Program-made: the position numbers and the translations under genes
The notes under the pieces: model-generated
Databases searched by the model: none
Seen by the model: the letters and a program-made list of their open reading frames with translations, nothing else
What the model was told of the DNA's origin: nothing
Shown: in pieces, positions 14,993 to 24,346 of the stretch
How positions within the stretch are numbered: the stretch's first letter is position 1
Layout of the letters: each line of letters starts with the position of its first letter
Assembly: GCF_000308815.1 (NCBI RefSeq)
Contig: NZ_BAFX01000135.1
Coordinates: 27,407-91,406 of the forward strand
DNA length: 64,000 bases
Origin: Nocardia concava NBRC 100430
GTDB taxonomy: Bacteria; Actinomycetota; Actinomycetes; Mycobacteriales; Mycobacteriaceae
Direction of reading: 5' to 3'

Positions 14993-17098
14993 TTACTCGC
15001 CGGTCGCCTTGGCGATGATCTCCTTCGACACGTTGGCCGGAACCTCCGCGTACGAATTGAACACCATGGAGAAGTTGGCCCGGCCCTGGGTCTTCGACCG
15101 CAGGTCACCGATGTAGCCGAACATCTCCGAGAGCGGAACCAGCGCCTTGACGACACGGGCACCACTGCGTTCCTCCATGGCCTGGATCTGGCCACGGCGG
15201 GAGTTCAGGTCGCCGATCACTTCGCCCATGTAATCCTCGGGCGTGGTGACCTCGACCGCCATGAGCGGCTCGAGGATCACCGGACCGGCCTTGCGGGCCG
15301 CTTCCTTGAGGGCCATCGCGCCGGCGATCTTGAACGCCATTTCCGAGGAGTCGACCTCGTGGTAGGCGCCGTCGAGCAGCGAAGCCTTCACGTTCACCAG
15401 CGGGAAGCCGGCCAGCACGCCGTACTGCATGGCGTCCTGGATGCCCGCGTCGACCGAGGGGATGTACTCACGCGGAACGCGGCCACCGGTGACCTTGTTC
15501 TCGAACTCGTAAGTAGCGCCGTCCTCGGCGTCGACCAGCGGCGCGAGAGCGATGATGACACGGGCGAACTGGCCCGAACCACCGGTCTGCTTCTTGTGGG
15601 TGTACTCGTACTTGTCCACCGTCTTGGTGAGGGTCTCACGGTAGGCCACCTGCGGCTTACCGATGTTGGCCTCGACCTTGAACTCGCGCTTCATGCGGTC
15701 GACGTAGATGTCGAGCTGGAGCTCGCCCATGCCGCCGATGACGGTCTGGCCGGTCTCCTGATCCAGCTTCACGTTGAAGGTGGGGTCCTCCTCCGCGAAC
15801 TTCTGGATGGCGGTGCCCAGCTTCTCCTGGTCGGCCTTGGTCTTCGGCTCGATGGCCACCTCGATGACCGGATCCGGGAAGGTCATGGACTCCAACACGA
15901 TCTGGTTCTGCGGATCGCACAGGGTGTCACCCGTGGTGGTGTCCTTCAGACCGATGACCGCGTAGATGTGGCCGGCCACGGCCTCGGGAACCGGGTTCTC
16001 CTTGTTGGAGTGCATCTGGAACAGCTTGCCCAGACGCTCCTTCTTGCCCTTGGTCGCGTTGATGACCTGGGCGCCGGAGTCGACCTTGCCGGAGTACACA
16101 CGGACGTAGGTCAGCTTGCCGAAGAACGGGTGCGTGGCGATCTTGAACGCCAGCGCCGCGAACGGCTCCTCGGAAGACGGCTTCCGGGTGAGGATCTCGT
16201 CTTCCTTGCCGGGCACGTGGCCCTGCACGGACTCGACGTTCAGCGGCGACGGCAGGTAGTCCACGACCGCGTCGAGCATGGGCTGCACGCCCTTGTTCTT
16301 GAACGCGGAACCGCACAGCACCGGGTAGAGCTCGGAGTTGACGGTCATCTTGCGGATGGCGCCCTTGATCTCCTCGACCGAGAGCTCCTCGCCACCGAAG
16401 AACTTCTCCAGCAGCGCCTCATCGGACTCGGCGACGGTCTCGAGCAGTTCCTGGCGGTACACCTCGGCCTGATCCTTGAGATCGGCCGGGATCTCGACGA
16501 CCTCGTACTGCTCGCCGAGCTTGGTCTCGCCCTTCCAGACCTTGGCGTTCATCTCGACCAGGTCGACGATGCCCTCGAAGGTGTCCTCGGCGCCGATCGG
16601 CAGCTGGATGACCAGCGGCTTCGCGCCCAGGCGGTCCTTGATGGTCTGAACGGTGAAGTAGAAGTCAGCGCCCAGCTTGTCCATCTTGTTGACGAAGCAG
16701 ATTCGCGGCACGTCGTACTTGTCGGCCTGGCGCCACACCTGCTCGGACTGCGGCTCGACGCCTTCCTTACCGTCGAACACCGCGACGGCGCCATCGAGCA
16801 CGCGCAGCGAACGCTCCACCTCGACGGTGAAGTCGACGTGGCCGGGGGTGTCGATGATGTTGATCTGGTTGTCGTTCCAGTAACAGGTGGTCGCGGCGGA
16901 CGTGATGGTGATGCCGCGTTCCTGCTCCTGCGCCATCCAGTCCATGGTGGCGGCGCCATCGTGAACTTCACCGATCTTGTACGTGATACCGGTGTAGAAC
17001 AGGATGCGTTCGGTGGTGGTCGTCTTGCCCGCATCGATGTGGGCCATGATGCCGATGTTGCGGACCTTGTTCAGGTCGGTGAGCACTTCCTGTGCCAC
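14993..17098 (-). CDS. fusA: translation elongation factor G
   Basis: 701 residues, GTG start at 17098. GTPase that drives tRNA-mRNA translocation. G1 is AHIDAGKTTTTERILF, G3 IDTPGHVDF, G4 NKMDKLG; domains II-V follow with TGGSGQFARV and the final LRSKTQGRANFSMVF. Full family length. It lies 178 bp after rpsG and 115 bp before tuf in the str operon. Confidence 0.99.
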   Translation of the reverse strand: MAQEVLTDLNKVRNIGIMAHIDAGKTTTTERILFYTGITYKIGEVHDGAATMDWMAQEQERGITITSAATTCYWNDNQINIIDTPGHVDFTVEVERSLRVLDGAVAVFDGKEGVEPQSEQVWRQADKYDVPRICFVNKMDKLGADFYFTVQTIKDRLGAKPLVIQLPIGAEDTFEGIVDLVEMNAKVWKGETKLGEQYEVVEIPADLKDQAEVYRQELLETVAESDEALLEKFFGGEELSVEEIKGAIRKMTVNSELYPVLCGSAFKNKGVQPMLDAVVDYLPSPLNVESVQGHVPGKEDEILTRKPSSEEPFAALAFKIATHPFFGKLTYVRVYSGKVDSGAQVINATKGKKERLGKLFQMHSNKENPVPEAVAGHIYAVIGLKDTTTGDTLCDPQNQIVLESMTFPDPVIEVAIEPKTKADQEKLGTAIQKFAEEDPTFNVKLDQETGQTVIGGMGELQLDIYVDRMKREFKVEANIGKPQVAYRETLTKTVDKYEYTHKKQTGGSGQFARVIIALAPLVDAEDGATYEFENKVTGGRVPREYIPSVDAGIQDAMQYGVLAGFPLVNVKASLLDGAYHEVDSSEMAFKIAGAMALKEAARKAGPVILEPLMAVEVTTPEDYMGEVIGDLNSRRGQIQAMEERSGARVVKALVPLSEMFGYIGDLRSKTQGRANFSMVFNSYAEVPANVSKEIIAKATGE

Positions 17099-17276
17099 GG
17101 AAATCTTCCCCGCTCGTAGCTAGTTGGGATTCAACGGGATAGGCCTCGAGTTCTCCGAAGCCCTCGGTGTCAACGTCGGGCGCGACGCATAAGTGCCTCG
17201 CTTGTAGCAGCTCGGCGGTCGCGCCCGACATGTGACTCGTCTCCCGGCACTTCCGAACGGAGGGCCGGGCCACAGG

Positions 17277-17747
17277 TCACCAGCGGTAGTGCGCGAAGGC
17301 CCGGTTCGACTCGGCCATCTTGTGGGTGTCCTCACGGCGCTTCACCGAAGCACCGAGACCGTTGCTGGCGTCCAGCAGCTCGTTGGCCAGACGCTCGACC
17401 ATGGTCTTCTCGCGACGGGCGCGGGAGTAGTTGACCAGCCAGCGCAGCGCGAGGGTGTTGGCGCGGCCCGGACGGACCTCGACCGGCACCTGGTAGGTGG
17501 CGCCACCGACACGACGGGGCTTGACCTCGAGGGCGGGCTTGACGTTGTCCAGCGCGCGCTTGAGGGTGACGACCGGATCGGTGCCGGTCTTCTCGCGGGC
17601 CTGCTCGAGGGCACCGTAGACGATGCGCTCGGCGGTGGACTTCTTGCCGTCCAGCAGGATCTTGTTGACCAGCTGCGTCACCAGCGGGGAGCCGTAGACC
17701 GGGTCGTTGATCAGGGGACGCTTGGGAGCGGGACCCTTACGCGGCAT
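17277..17747 (-). CDS. rpsG: 30S ribosomal protein S7
   Basis: 156 residues, MPRKGPAPKRPLINDPVYGSPL. S7 nucleates the 30S head by binding the 3' domain of 16S rRNA. Its ATG shares one base with the rpsL stop (TAATG at 17745-17749), so the two are translationally coupled. Confidence 0.99.
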   Translation of the reverse strand: MPRKGPAPKRPLINDPVYGSPLVTQLVNKILLDGKKSTAERIVYGALEQAREKTGTDPVVTLKRALDNVKPALEVKPRRVGGATYQVPVEVRPGRANTLALRWLVNYSRARREKTMVERLANELLDASNGLGASVKRREDTHKMAESNRAFAHYRW

Positions 17748-18121
17748 TAGCTCTTCTCCTTCTTGGCGCCGTAGCGGCTGCGGGCCTGCTTGCGGTTCTT
17801 CACACCCTGGGTGTCGAGCGAACCGCGGATGATCTTGTAGCGCACACCCGGGAGGTCCTTCACACGACCGCCGCGGACGAGCACCATCGAGTGCTCCTGC
17901 AGGTTGTGGCCCTCACCGGGGATGTAAGCCGTGACCTCGACCGCGCTGGTCAGGCGAACACGCGCGACCTTACGCAGCGCGGAGTTCGGCTTCTTCGGGG
18001 TCGTGGTGTACACGCGGGTGCACACGCCACGACGCTGCGGGCTCCCCTTGAGGGCCGCAGTCTTGGTCTTGGCGACCTTGTCGCGGCGACCCTTGCGGAC
18101 CAGCTGGTTGATGGTTGGCAT
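17747..18121 (-). CDS. rpsL: 30S ribosomal protein S12
   Basis: 124 residues, MPTINQLVRKGRRDKVAK. S12 sits at the decoding centre. The streptomycin-critical lysines are wild type (TTPKKPNSALRK and GGRVKDLPGVRY), so this allele predicts susceptibility at this target. First gene of the str operon; AAAAGGAAAG precedes the ATG. Confidence 0.99.
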   Translation of the reverse strand: MPTINQLVRKGRRDKVAKTKTAALKGSPQRRGVCTRVYTTTPKKPNSALRKVARVRLTSAVEVTAYIPGEGHNLQEHSMVLVRGGRVKDLPGVRYKIIRGSLDTQGVKNRKQARSRYGAKKEKS

Positions 18122-18398
18122 AGACCGGCTTTCCTTTTAGTAACCAGGTGTCTGGAACTTCATGTCTTTGTCATTCGAGCTTTCCGCCCTGTTCCCGTGG
18201 CATTTCGTCGCCACGAGGTCGGGCGTGTCGTGCGCAGCTCAGAGGCCTTTTTCAAGGCATGCTGAAACGGTCAGCCGCTCTCGCTGGCCTACGTACTGCA
18301 CATCAACTTGCCCGCATGCTCCGGGCACAGCGGTCCACGATACCCGCAGGCTCTATCCGGGGCAAAAGTGGGTCCCTCGAGCGGGGCTGGTAGAGGGC
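18122..18398. other. intergenic region upstream of the str operon
   Basis: 277 bp between rpsL and the end of the DUF3558 gene, both leftward. It must hold the str operon promoter. No clear -35/-10 pair, riboswitch or attenuator could be assigned by eye. Confidence 0.5.
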
Positions 18399-18974
18399 TT
18401 ATCGAGCCAGGTTCAATGTCAGCTCGACCAGCTTGCGCGCCGCATCGCAGGGGTCCCCGTGCTGGGTTCCGGCGCGATAGTTGACCCACCAGCCCACGAT
18501 GCCGGTGTCCGCCGCGGGTGCGCTCACTCCACACGAGTCCCCATCATTCGGGCGACGCGTTTCCACCGAGCGGCGGCCCTGCACGGTTATGTCGTTGCTC
18601 ACATATTTGAGGCGGTCGTTGTTCTGCTTCTCATTGTTGAGCGAGCCCTCCTCGTACCAGCTGAGGGTGACCATGCCGCTGCCCGCGGTGCCGCCGGTCA
18701 GATTCCACATGCAGACCGCGCCGTTGAAGGACGGGTCGACGTACATGTTGTCGCCGACCGCCTTGGCGATGTCGTCGACGGCGACCACCTGGCATTCGCG
18801 CAGCAGCTTGTCGAAATTGGTGTTGATGCGGGTGGTGCCGCCGGTGCCGGTGGTCCCGCCCGCGGGGAGCGCGGTGCCGGGCACGGTCTTGCCGCAGCCG
18901 GCGAGGGTGGCGGTCAGGGCGAGCGCGGCGAGCGAGACGGCCGCGGTCCTGGATCGCATCACAGTGCCCCTCAT
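18399..18974 (-). CDS. DUF3558-type lipoprotein
   Basis: 191 residues. Signal peptide with lipobox TLAGCGK, so exported and lipid-anchored. DUF3558 features: a cysteine in LLRECQVVAVDD, then AVCMWNLTG, and NYRAGTQHGDPCDAARKLVELTL at the C-terminus. Function unknown in the family, which is confined to actinomycetes. Its ATG overlaps the stop of the upstream paralogue by four bases (ATGA), indicating coupling. A second ATG five codons in is possible. Confidence 0.88.
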   Translation of the reverse strand: MRGTVMRSRTAAVSLAALALTATLAGCGKTVPGTALPAGGTTGTGGTTRINTNFDKLLRECQVVAVDDIAKAVGDNMYVDPSFNGAVCMWNLTGGTAGSGMVTLSWYEEGSLNNEKQNNDRLKYVSNDITVQGRRSVETRRPNDGDSCGVSAPAADTGIVGWWVNYRAGTQHGDPCDAARKLVELTLNLAR

Positions 18975-19501
18975 CCGAGCCGCTGCACGGTCAGTTCGGC
19001 CATCTTGCGGGTGCGGTCACACGGGTTGCCCAGATTGCCGCTGCTGAAGACGCCGTAGGAGATGGACCATTCGAAGAAGTCGTCGTCGAGTTGCACGGCG
19101 AGATCGCAGACGGCGTTGCTCGGGTCCAGGGCCTGGAAGCCCTTCTTGCCGCCGACCTCGATGGTGTCGGGGGTGCGGCCGACGCTGGCGACCCACGCCT
19201 TCTCGCGGTCGATCGGGCTGCCGCGGTAGGAGGCGAAGGTGACGCTGGAGGAGCTGATGCCGCCGGCCTGCCAGTTGCAGCCGACGGAGTTCTTGAAGAC
19301 GGTGGTGAGGGTGCCGAGCCCACCCAGGTCGCGCACCTCGTCGTCGGTGAGGTGGCCGCATTCGCCGACGAACGGGCCGAGGGTCGCCACCTTCTGCGGT
19401 GGTTTGAACCCCGGCTCGTCGCTCGAATCCTTCTTCCCCCCACAGGCCGACAGCAGCAGCGCGAGGCTCAACCCCGCCACGATCGCCGACGCCATTCGCA
19501 T
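18971..19501 (-). CDS. DUF3558-type lipoprotein, tandem paralogue
   Basis: 176 residues with lipobox LLLSACGGK. It shares the plan of the downstream protein: an early cysteine in VGECGHLTDDEV, SVGCNWQAGG, AVCDLAVQLDDD, and GNPCDRTRKMAELTVQRLG at the end. Membrane-anchored, function unknown. The pair overlaps by ATGA and probably arose by tandem duplication followed by strong divergence. Confidence 0.88.
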   Translation of the reverse strand: MRMASAIVAGLSLALLLSACGGKKDSSDEPGFKPPQKVATLGPFVGECGHLTDDEVRDLGGLGTLTTVFKNSVGCNWQAGGISSSSVTFASYRGSPIDREKAWVASVGRTPDTIEVGGKKGFQALDPSNAVCDLAVQLDDDFFEWSISYGVFSSGNLGNPCDRTRKMAELTVQRLG

Positions 19502-19570
19502 GGCGTGAACTCTACTGGTTTTGCCGGATCAGGCTCGGCGGGCGGGTTTGCGGCCGTGTTGCTTTGCTGT

Positions 19571-20794
19571 TCACAGGTTTCCACGCGCCTCCTGTTCGCG
19601 TTCGATCGCCTGGAACAGGGCCTTGAAGTTGCCCTTGCCGAAGCCGAGGCTGCCGTGGCGTTCGATGAGTTCGAAGAAGACGGTGGGCCGGTCGGTGATG
19701 GGCTTGCAGAAGATCTGCAGCAGATAGCCGTCCTCGTCGCGGTCGACCAGGATGCCGCGGCGCTGCAGTTCGTTCACGGGGACGCGGACGTGGCCGATGC
19801 GGGCGCGCAGTTCCGGGTCCTCGTAGTAACTGTCGGGGGTGTCGAGGAATTCGATGCCCTCGCGGCGCAGCACATCGACGGCGGTGAGGATGTCGTTGGT
19901 GGCCAACGCGATGTGCTGGACGCCGGGGCCCTGATAGAACTCGAGATACTCGTCGATCTGCGAGCGCTTGCGGCTGGGCGCGGGTTCGTTGAGCGGGAAC
20001 TTGACGCGGTGATTGCCGTTGGCCACGACCTTGCTCATCAGGGCGGAGTACTCGGTGGCGATATCGTCGCCGACGAATTCGGCCATGTTCTCGAATCCCA
20101 TGACGCGCCGGTAGAACTCGACCCATTCGTCCATCTGCCCGAGTTCCACATTGCCGACCACGTGGTCGATGGCCTGGAAGATGCGCTTGGGCTGCCCGGG
20201 GCGCGGGGCGTAGGCGGAGGTGCGCGAGATGTAGCCGGGGAGATAGGGGCCGTAGTAGCGGGAGCGGTCGACGAGGGTGTGCCGGGTCTCGCCGTAGGTG
20301 GCGATGGCGGCGGTGCGGACGGTGCCGTATTCGTCTGTCTCGTCGCGGGGTTCGTCCAGCACGGTGGCGCCCTGGGCGCGGGCGCGCTCGATGCAGCGGT
20401 CCACGTCGGGGACCTCGAGCGCGATGTCCACCACCCCGTCCCCGTGCCGATCGTGGTGTGCGACAAGCGGACTGGCCGGATCCACCGCACCCTTGACGAC
20501 GAATCGCGCGCCGCCGCTGCGCAGCACGAACGCCTTGTGGTCACGATTGCCGGTCTCGGGACCCGCGTAGGCCTCCAACCGCATGCCGAAGGCGGACTGC
20601 AGATAGTGGGCGGTCTGGGTGGCGTTGCCGACCACCCATACCACCGCGTCCCAGCCCAGCACGGGGAACGGGTCGGCGGCGGCATCGTGGTCCACCAGGC
20701 CGACCAGGCGGCGTAACTCGTCGTCGCCGGGCAGGTCGCCGGATCTGGCGGGGAGGTAACCGTCGAGGCCTGGTTTTCCTGCGTCGATGCTCAT
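19571..20794 (-). CDS. hpd: 4-hydroxyphenylpyruvate dioxygenase
   Basis: 407 residues. Fe(II) enzyme turning 4-hydroxyphenylpyruvate into homogentisate in tyrosine breakdown. The iron ligands are visible: His in the HGDGVVDIALEV region, His in GVQHIALATNDI, and Glu in TVFFELIERHGSLGFGKGNF, with the C-terminal helix ALFQAIEREQEARGNL that gates the site. A divergent Lrp/AsnC regulator gene starts 160 bp upstream and is the likely controller. Confidence 0.97.
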   Translation of the reverse strand: MSIDAGKPGLDGYLPARSGDLPGDDELRRLVGLVDHDAAADPFPVLGWDAVVWVVGNATQTAHYLQSAFGMRLEAYAGPETGNRDHKAFVLRSGGARFVVKGAVDPASPLVAHHDRHGDGVVDIALEVPDVDRCIERARAQGATVLDEPRDETDEYGTVRTAAIATYGETRHTLVDRSRYYGPYLPGYISRTSAYAPRPGQPKRIFQAIDHVVGNVELGQMDEWVEFYRRVMGFENMAEFVGDDIATEYSALMSKVVANGNHRVKFPLNEPAPSRKRSQIDEYLEFYQGPGVQHIALATNDILTAVDVLRREGIEFLDTPDSYYEDPELRARIGHVRVPVNELQRRGILVDRDEDGYLLQIFCKPITDRPTVFFELIERHGSLGFGKGNFKALFQAIEREQEARGNL

Positions 20795-20854
20795 GTGCCC
20801 AGGAAAACCCGGGGGTGGCGACTAGGCAATATCGCCGAATTCCACTGGACACTC

Positions 20855-20869
20855 TGGTGAATTGCACCA
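20855..20869. promoter_or_regulatory. small dyad in the hpd/Lrp divergent promoter region
   Basis: TGGTG and CACCA arms, 5 bp apart, between hpd and the Lrp-type gene. Compatible with an Lrp/AsnC operator but short. Confidence 0.3.
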
Positions 20870-20954
20870 CCATCTGCCCGCCGGTGCTGGACAATTTGAA
20901 TAGCAGCGCACGCACGAGCGGAGCTACCGCTCGAATCAGAGCGGAGGCTTCGCG

Positions 20955-21476
20955 ATGTCTCGCACGCCCGCCCGGCTAGACGAGCTGGATCTGGCCATTC
21001 TCACCGCCATGCACGAGTACCAGAAGGCGGGCATCCTCGAACTCTCCCGCCGCACCCGGGTCGCCCGCGCCACCGTGCAGTCGCGCATCGCGCGCATGGA
21101 GGAGGCGGGGGTGATCTCCTCCTACGACCCCCAGATCGATGTCACCGCAGCCGGTTTCGACGTCCAGGCCTTCGTGACGCTGGAGATCGCCCAGGGTGCG
21201 CTGGAGGCGGTGAGCGCGGACCTGGAGGCGATTCCCGGTGTGCTGGAGGCGTATGCGACGACGGGGTCCGGTGATGTGCTGTGCCGCATCGGCGCGGACT
21301 CCCATGCCGGGCTGCAGGCGGTGCTGCTGAGCATCGACAAGACCAGTTCGGTGGTGCGCTCGCACAGCGTGGTGGTGCTGTCCACGGTCATCGGGCACCG
21401 CACCCTGCCGCTGCTGCGCACCCTCACCCCCGCCGGGTCCAGCAAGGCCCCGGCGTACCGGGCCGCGCATCCCTGA
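20955..21476 (+). CDS. Lrp/AsnC family transcriptional regulator
   Basis: 173 residues. N-terminal helix-turn-helix: LDELDLAILTAMHEYQKAGILELSRRT, split by RVARATVQSRIARMEEAGVI. The C-terminal RAM ligand domain includes VLEAYATTGSGDVLCRIGA. Divergent from hpd, so it likely senses an aromatic amino acid or keto acid and controls tyrosine catabolism (inference from position). Confidence 0.93.
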   Translation: MSRTPARLDELDLAILTAMHEYQKAGILELSRRTRVARATVQSRIARMEEAGVISSYDPQIDVTAAGFDVQAFVTLEIAQGALEAVSADLEAIPGVLEAYATTGSGDVLCRIGADSHAGLQAVLLSIDKTSSVVRSHSVVVLSTVIGHRTLPLLRTLTPAGSSKAPAYRAAHP

Positions 21477-21496
21477 TCAGCGGCGGGCGGTACCGG

Positions 21497-22138
21497 TCAG
21501 CGGCGATCCAGGCGGGTGATGAGCCCGCAGACATGGGCTTCGGCGGCGGCGCGGGCGTCGCCGGGGTGCCCGGATTCCAGGGCGTCGAGGATGCGACGAT
21601 GCTCGCGCAGGGCGGTGCTGCGGTTGCGGGGGTGCCGCCACAGGTCGCCGCGGTAGAGGTGAGCCTGGGCCTCGAGGCGGGCGAGTTCGGTTGCCAGGGT
21701 GGCGTTTCCGGCGCGGTCGCGGATGAAGGTGTGGAACTCGAGGTCGAGTTCGGTGTCGCGGGCCGGGTCGGCGTTGTCGCGCAGGTTTTCTTCCTGGACG
21801 CCCAGCAGGGCGGTGAGTTTGCCGAGGTCGGATTCGGTGAGGCGGGTGGCGGCCTGGGCGGCGGCGAGGCCGTCGAGGACCGCGCGCACGGCGAGGACCT
21901 CGCGGATGCGGTCGTCGTCGACGACGGCCACCCGCGCGCCCGCGTGCGCGACGGTGACGGCCAGGCCCTCGTAGATGAGCTGTTGCACGGCCTCGCGAAC
22001 GGGGCTGCGGCTCACGCCCAGTCGCGCGGACAGGGCCAGGACGCTCAGCGGCGCACCGGGTTCCAGCTCGCCGGACAGGACGAGTTGCCGCAGCTGCCGG
22101 TGCACGCTCGGGCCGAGCAGCTCGTCCGGTTCGGTCAT
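21497..22138 (-). CDS. GntR family regulator, FCD type
   Basis: 213 residues from ATG 22138 with AGGAAAGGA upstream. The winged helix reads HRQLRQLVLSGELEPGAPLS and LSARLGVSRSPVREAVQQL. The FCD effector domain has LDLEFHTFIRDRAGN and EHRRILDALESGHPGDARA, with the histidines that usually bind a metal. FCD regulators respond to small organic acids or similar metabolites. Last gene of the leftward ABC/oxygenase cluster, 28 bp after the oxygenase, hence its likely regulator. Confidence 0.92.
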   Translation of the reverse strand: MTEPDELLGPSVHRQLRQLVLSGELEPGAPLSVLALSARLGVSRSPVREAVQQLIYEGLAVTVAHAGARVAVVDDDRIREVLAVRAVLDGLAAAQAATRLTESDLGKLTALLGVQEENLRDNADPARDTELDLEFHTFIRDRAGNATLATELARLEAQAHLYRGDLWRHPRNRSTALREHRRILDALESGHPGDARAAAEAHVCGLITRLDRR

Positions 22139-22166
22139 GAGGGGTCCTTTCCTGTCGCAGTGCAAT

Positions 22167-23153
22167 TTACCGTTGCGGCTGGTAGTTGGCCTGGACGCGC
22201 TGGGTGAGGAAGTCGGCGGCGGTGACCGGCGGATAGGCGCCGCGCGGACCGGCGATGACGGCGTCGCGATCGGCCTGGGCGAAGTAGGCGATGCTGTAGC
22301 GGTCGCCCTGGTACTCCTCGGGCCCGGGGCTGCGAACGCGATGGAAGTTGGAGGGCAGCAGGTCGTCGCTCCAGCGGGTGAGCATGTCACCGATATTGCA
22401 GGTGATGAGGGCCGAGGAGGGGGTGATGGAGGTCCACTGCTGGTCTTCCATCTCCTTGCCGGGGCAGACCTGCAGTCCGCCTTGGCCGTCGCGCTGGAAG
22501 AGCAGGGTGAGGCAGTCGAAGTCGGTGTGCGCGCCGGCGCGCCAGCGGCCGGGGACGTCGCGCAGTTCCTCGGGGACGGCGAAGTAGTGGAGCAGTCGCA
22601 GGGTGCTCTGATACTCGGGCGAGGCCGGGTCGTGGCCGGCGGTGAAGTGGTCGCGGGGGAAGCCGAGGCGGTCGGCGAAACACGACAGCACACGCATGGC
22701 GACGGTCCAGCAACGGTGTTCGAAATCGAGGATGGCCGAGGCGAATCCGGGCAGTTCGGTGTCGCTGGGCCACAGCTCGGCCATGTGCGGGCGGGTGATC
22801 TGGTACGACTCCTTCTGATCCGGGACGCCGATGGACGGGCGCACCTGGCTCAGGCTCTCCCAACCCGCGTTGTTCGCCTTGACCAGCGGGTATTGCGCCT
22901 TGACGGGTTCGGGGAGCGCGAAAAACGCTGCGGTGCGCGTGAAGACGTCGTCGATCTGCGCCTGCGGGATGCCGTGGCCGGACAGCTGGAAGAAGCCGAT
23001 CTCGGTGGCGGCGGTCCAGAGCTGGTCGGTGATCTCGGCCCGGCGGGTTTCGAAATCGGTGAGGTCGATGACGCGGATCTCGCGGGTGTCGGTCTCGGAA
23101 CCGATTCCGCCCATGCGCTGTTCGCGGGCGACTTCGGACAGGTCGTAGGTCAT
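22167..23153 (-). CDS. Fe(II)/2-oxoglutarate oxygenase, isopenicillin N synthase-like
   Basis: 328 residues from ATG 23153, which overlaps the upstream stop (ATGA). N-terminal DIOX_N segment: IRVIDLTDFETRRAEI and GFFQLSGHGIPQAQID. The iron triad is HTDFD (His, Asp) and NFHRV (His), and RYSIAYF is the RxS 2-oxoglutarate site. Length and domain order match thymine-7-hydroxylase and isopenicillin N synthase relatives. Neighbouring amidohydrolase and ABC importer suggest oxidation of an imported small compound; a methylated pyrimidine or similar heterocycle is a hypothesis only. Confidence 0.9.
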   Translation of the reverse strand: MTYDLSEVAREQRMGGIGSETDTREIRVIDLTDFETRRAEITDQLWTAATEIGFFQLSGHGIPQAQIDDVFTRTAAFFALPEPVKAQYPLVKANNAGWESLSQVRPSIGVPDQKESYQITRPHMAELWPSDTELPGFASAILDFEHRCWTVAMRVLSCFADRLGFPRDHFTAGHDPASPEYQSTLRLLHYFAVPEELRDVPGRWRAGAHTDFDCLTLLFQRDGQGGLQVCPGKEMEDQQWTSITPSSALITCNIGDMLTRWSDDLLPSNFHRVRSPGPEEYQGDRYSIAYFAQADRDAVIAGPRGAYPPVTAADFLTQRVQANYQPQR

Positions 23154-24310
23154 GGGGTTACCTTCTTGTCGATGAATTCGGTGGTGACCAGGTCGTTGGC
23201 GGTGAGACCGGCGGGGACGTCCGCGCCGCCGCGGCGCAGGATCGGGGTGAACGCGTCGATGACGCGCTGCACGCGGGCGGTGTCGAAACTGCCGATGACA
23301 CCGTCGCTTTCGGGGCCGACGAGACCGTTGTCGATGAGCATCCGGGACCCGAAGGCGGCGAGTTCGGCGCTGTAGGGCGTGAATTTGGGGCTCTTGGCGA
23401 CGACGTCCACGACCACGTCGTTCACCGGCTTCGGGTCGGCGCGGAATTGCGCCGTGGCCCTTTGGATCATGGGGACCAGCCGTTGCAGACAGGGACGCAG
23501 TTCGTTCAGCTTGTCGGCCCGCACGGTGACCGTGCGGGCGTAGCCCTCGTAGCCGACGTCGCGCAGCAGCTGATACGCGACCGGCTTGTTCCAGGCCTTC
23601 ACCTCGTGCTCGTAGACGTAGGGCTCGGAGTTGGCGAAGCCCTGCTGCGCGAAGGAGGGATCGGCGACGAAGCGGGACGGCGAGTTGTCGTAGGACGCGT
23701 CGATCTGCTTGGCGTTCAGCAGTCCCCGGTCCACCAGCCAGTCGGGGTAGAGCTGGCCCTTCGAAACGACCACGGGTGCACCGGCTTTGCCGATGTCGGC
23801 GATGCCGTGCCAATCCGGATGGGTCTTGGGATCCCACATGAGCATCTGCGGGCTGTAGCGGAGCAGGGTTGTGACGGCCACGACCGGCTGCTTGCCCGCG
23901 GCGGCGAGGGCTTGCTCGGAGTGGGTGAGGCCCAACGTGATCGAGGAATCGACGTACATCTGCGAGGGCACGGTCTGGAAGCCGATGGCCGGGCCGCCCG
24001 CGCGGATCTCCAGCTTCACGCCGGTGTCCTTGCCGTCCACCACGAGTGGGCCGGTGACCTTGCTGTTGTCGGCGTCGACGCGGTAGCCGGGGCCGAGCAG
24101 GCCGAAGATCGGGCCGGAATCGGTCTCGGGTTCCCATTGCAGCTGTACCGCGACGGTGGCGGGGCAGACGCCGGCGAGCTGTTGTTCGGCCGGGGCGGCG
24201 GGCAGGGCCACGGCCGGGGTGTCGGAGGGGTCATCGGAACAGGCGGCCGCCGCGGTGACGGTCAGCGCGGCGAAGGCCGCGACGCCGAGCCGCCGGATGG
24301 TTTTGGGCAT
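23150..24310 (-). CDS. ABC transporter substrate-binding lipoprotein
   Basis: 386 residues. Signal peptide with lipobox VTAAAACSDD, so anchored outside the membrane. The two-lobe binding fold is suggested by VAVQLQWEPETDSGPIFG at the start of the mature part, the form seen in NMT1/THI5 and taurine/nitrate-type binding proteins, and by VVAVTTLLRYSPQMLMWDPK and GYEGYARTVTVRADKL. Works with the permease and ATPase encoded just upstream. Ligand unknown. Confidence 0.87.
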   Translation of the reverse strand: MPKTIRRLGVAAFAALTVTAAAACSDDPSDTPAVALPAAPAEQQLAGVCPATVAVQLQWEPETDSGPIFGLLGPGYRVDADNSKVTGPLVVDGKDTGVKLEIRAGGPAIGFQTVPSQMYVDSSITLGLTHSEQALAAAGKQPVVAVTTLLRYSPQMLMWDPKTHPDWHGIADIGKAGAPVVVSKGQLYPDWLVDRGLLNAKQIDASYDNSPSRFVADPSFAQQGFANSEPYVYEHEVKAWNKPVAYQLLRDVGYEGYARTVTVRADKLNELRPCLQRLVPMIQRATAQFRADPKPVNDVVVDVVAKSPKFTPYSAELAAFGSRMLIDNGLVGPESDGVIGSFDTARVQRVIDAFTPILRRGGADVPAGLTANDLVTTEFIDKKVTP

Positions 24311-24346
24311 GGCTTCTCCACGAATAGTGCTGGGGGCAAGGGATTT

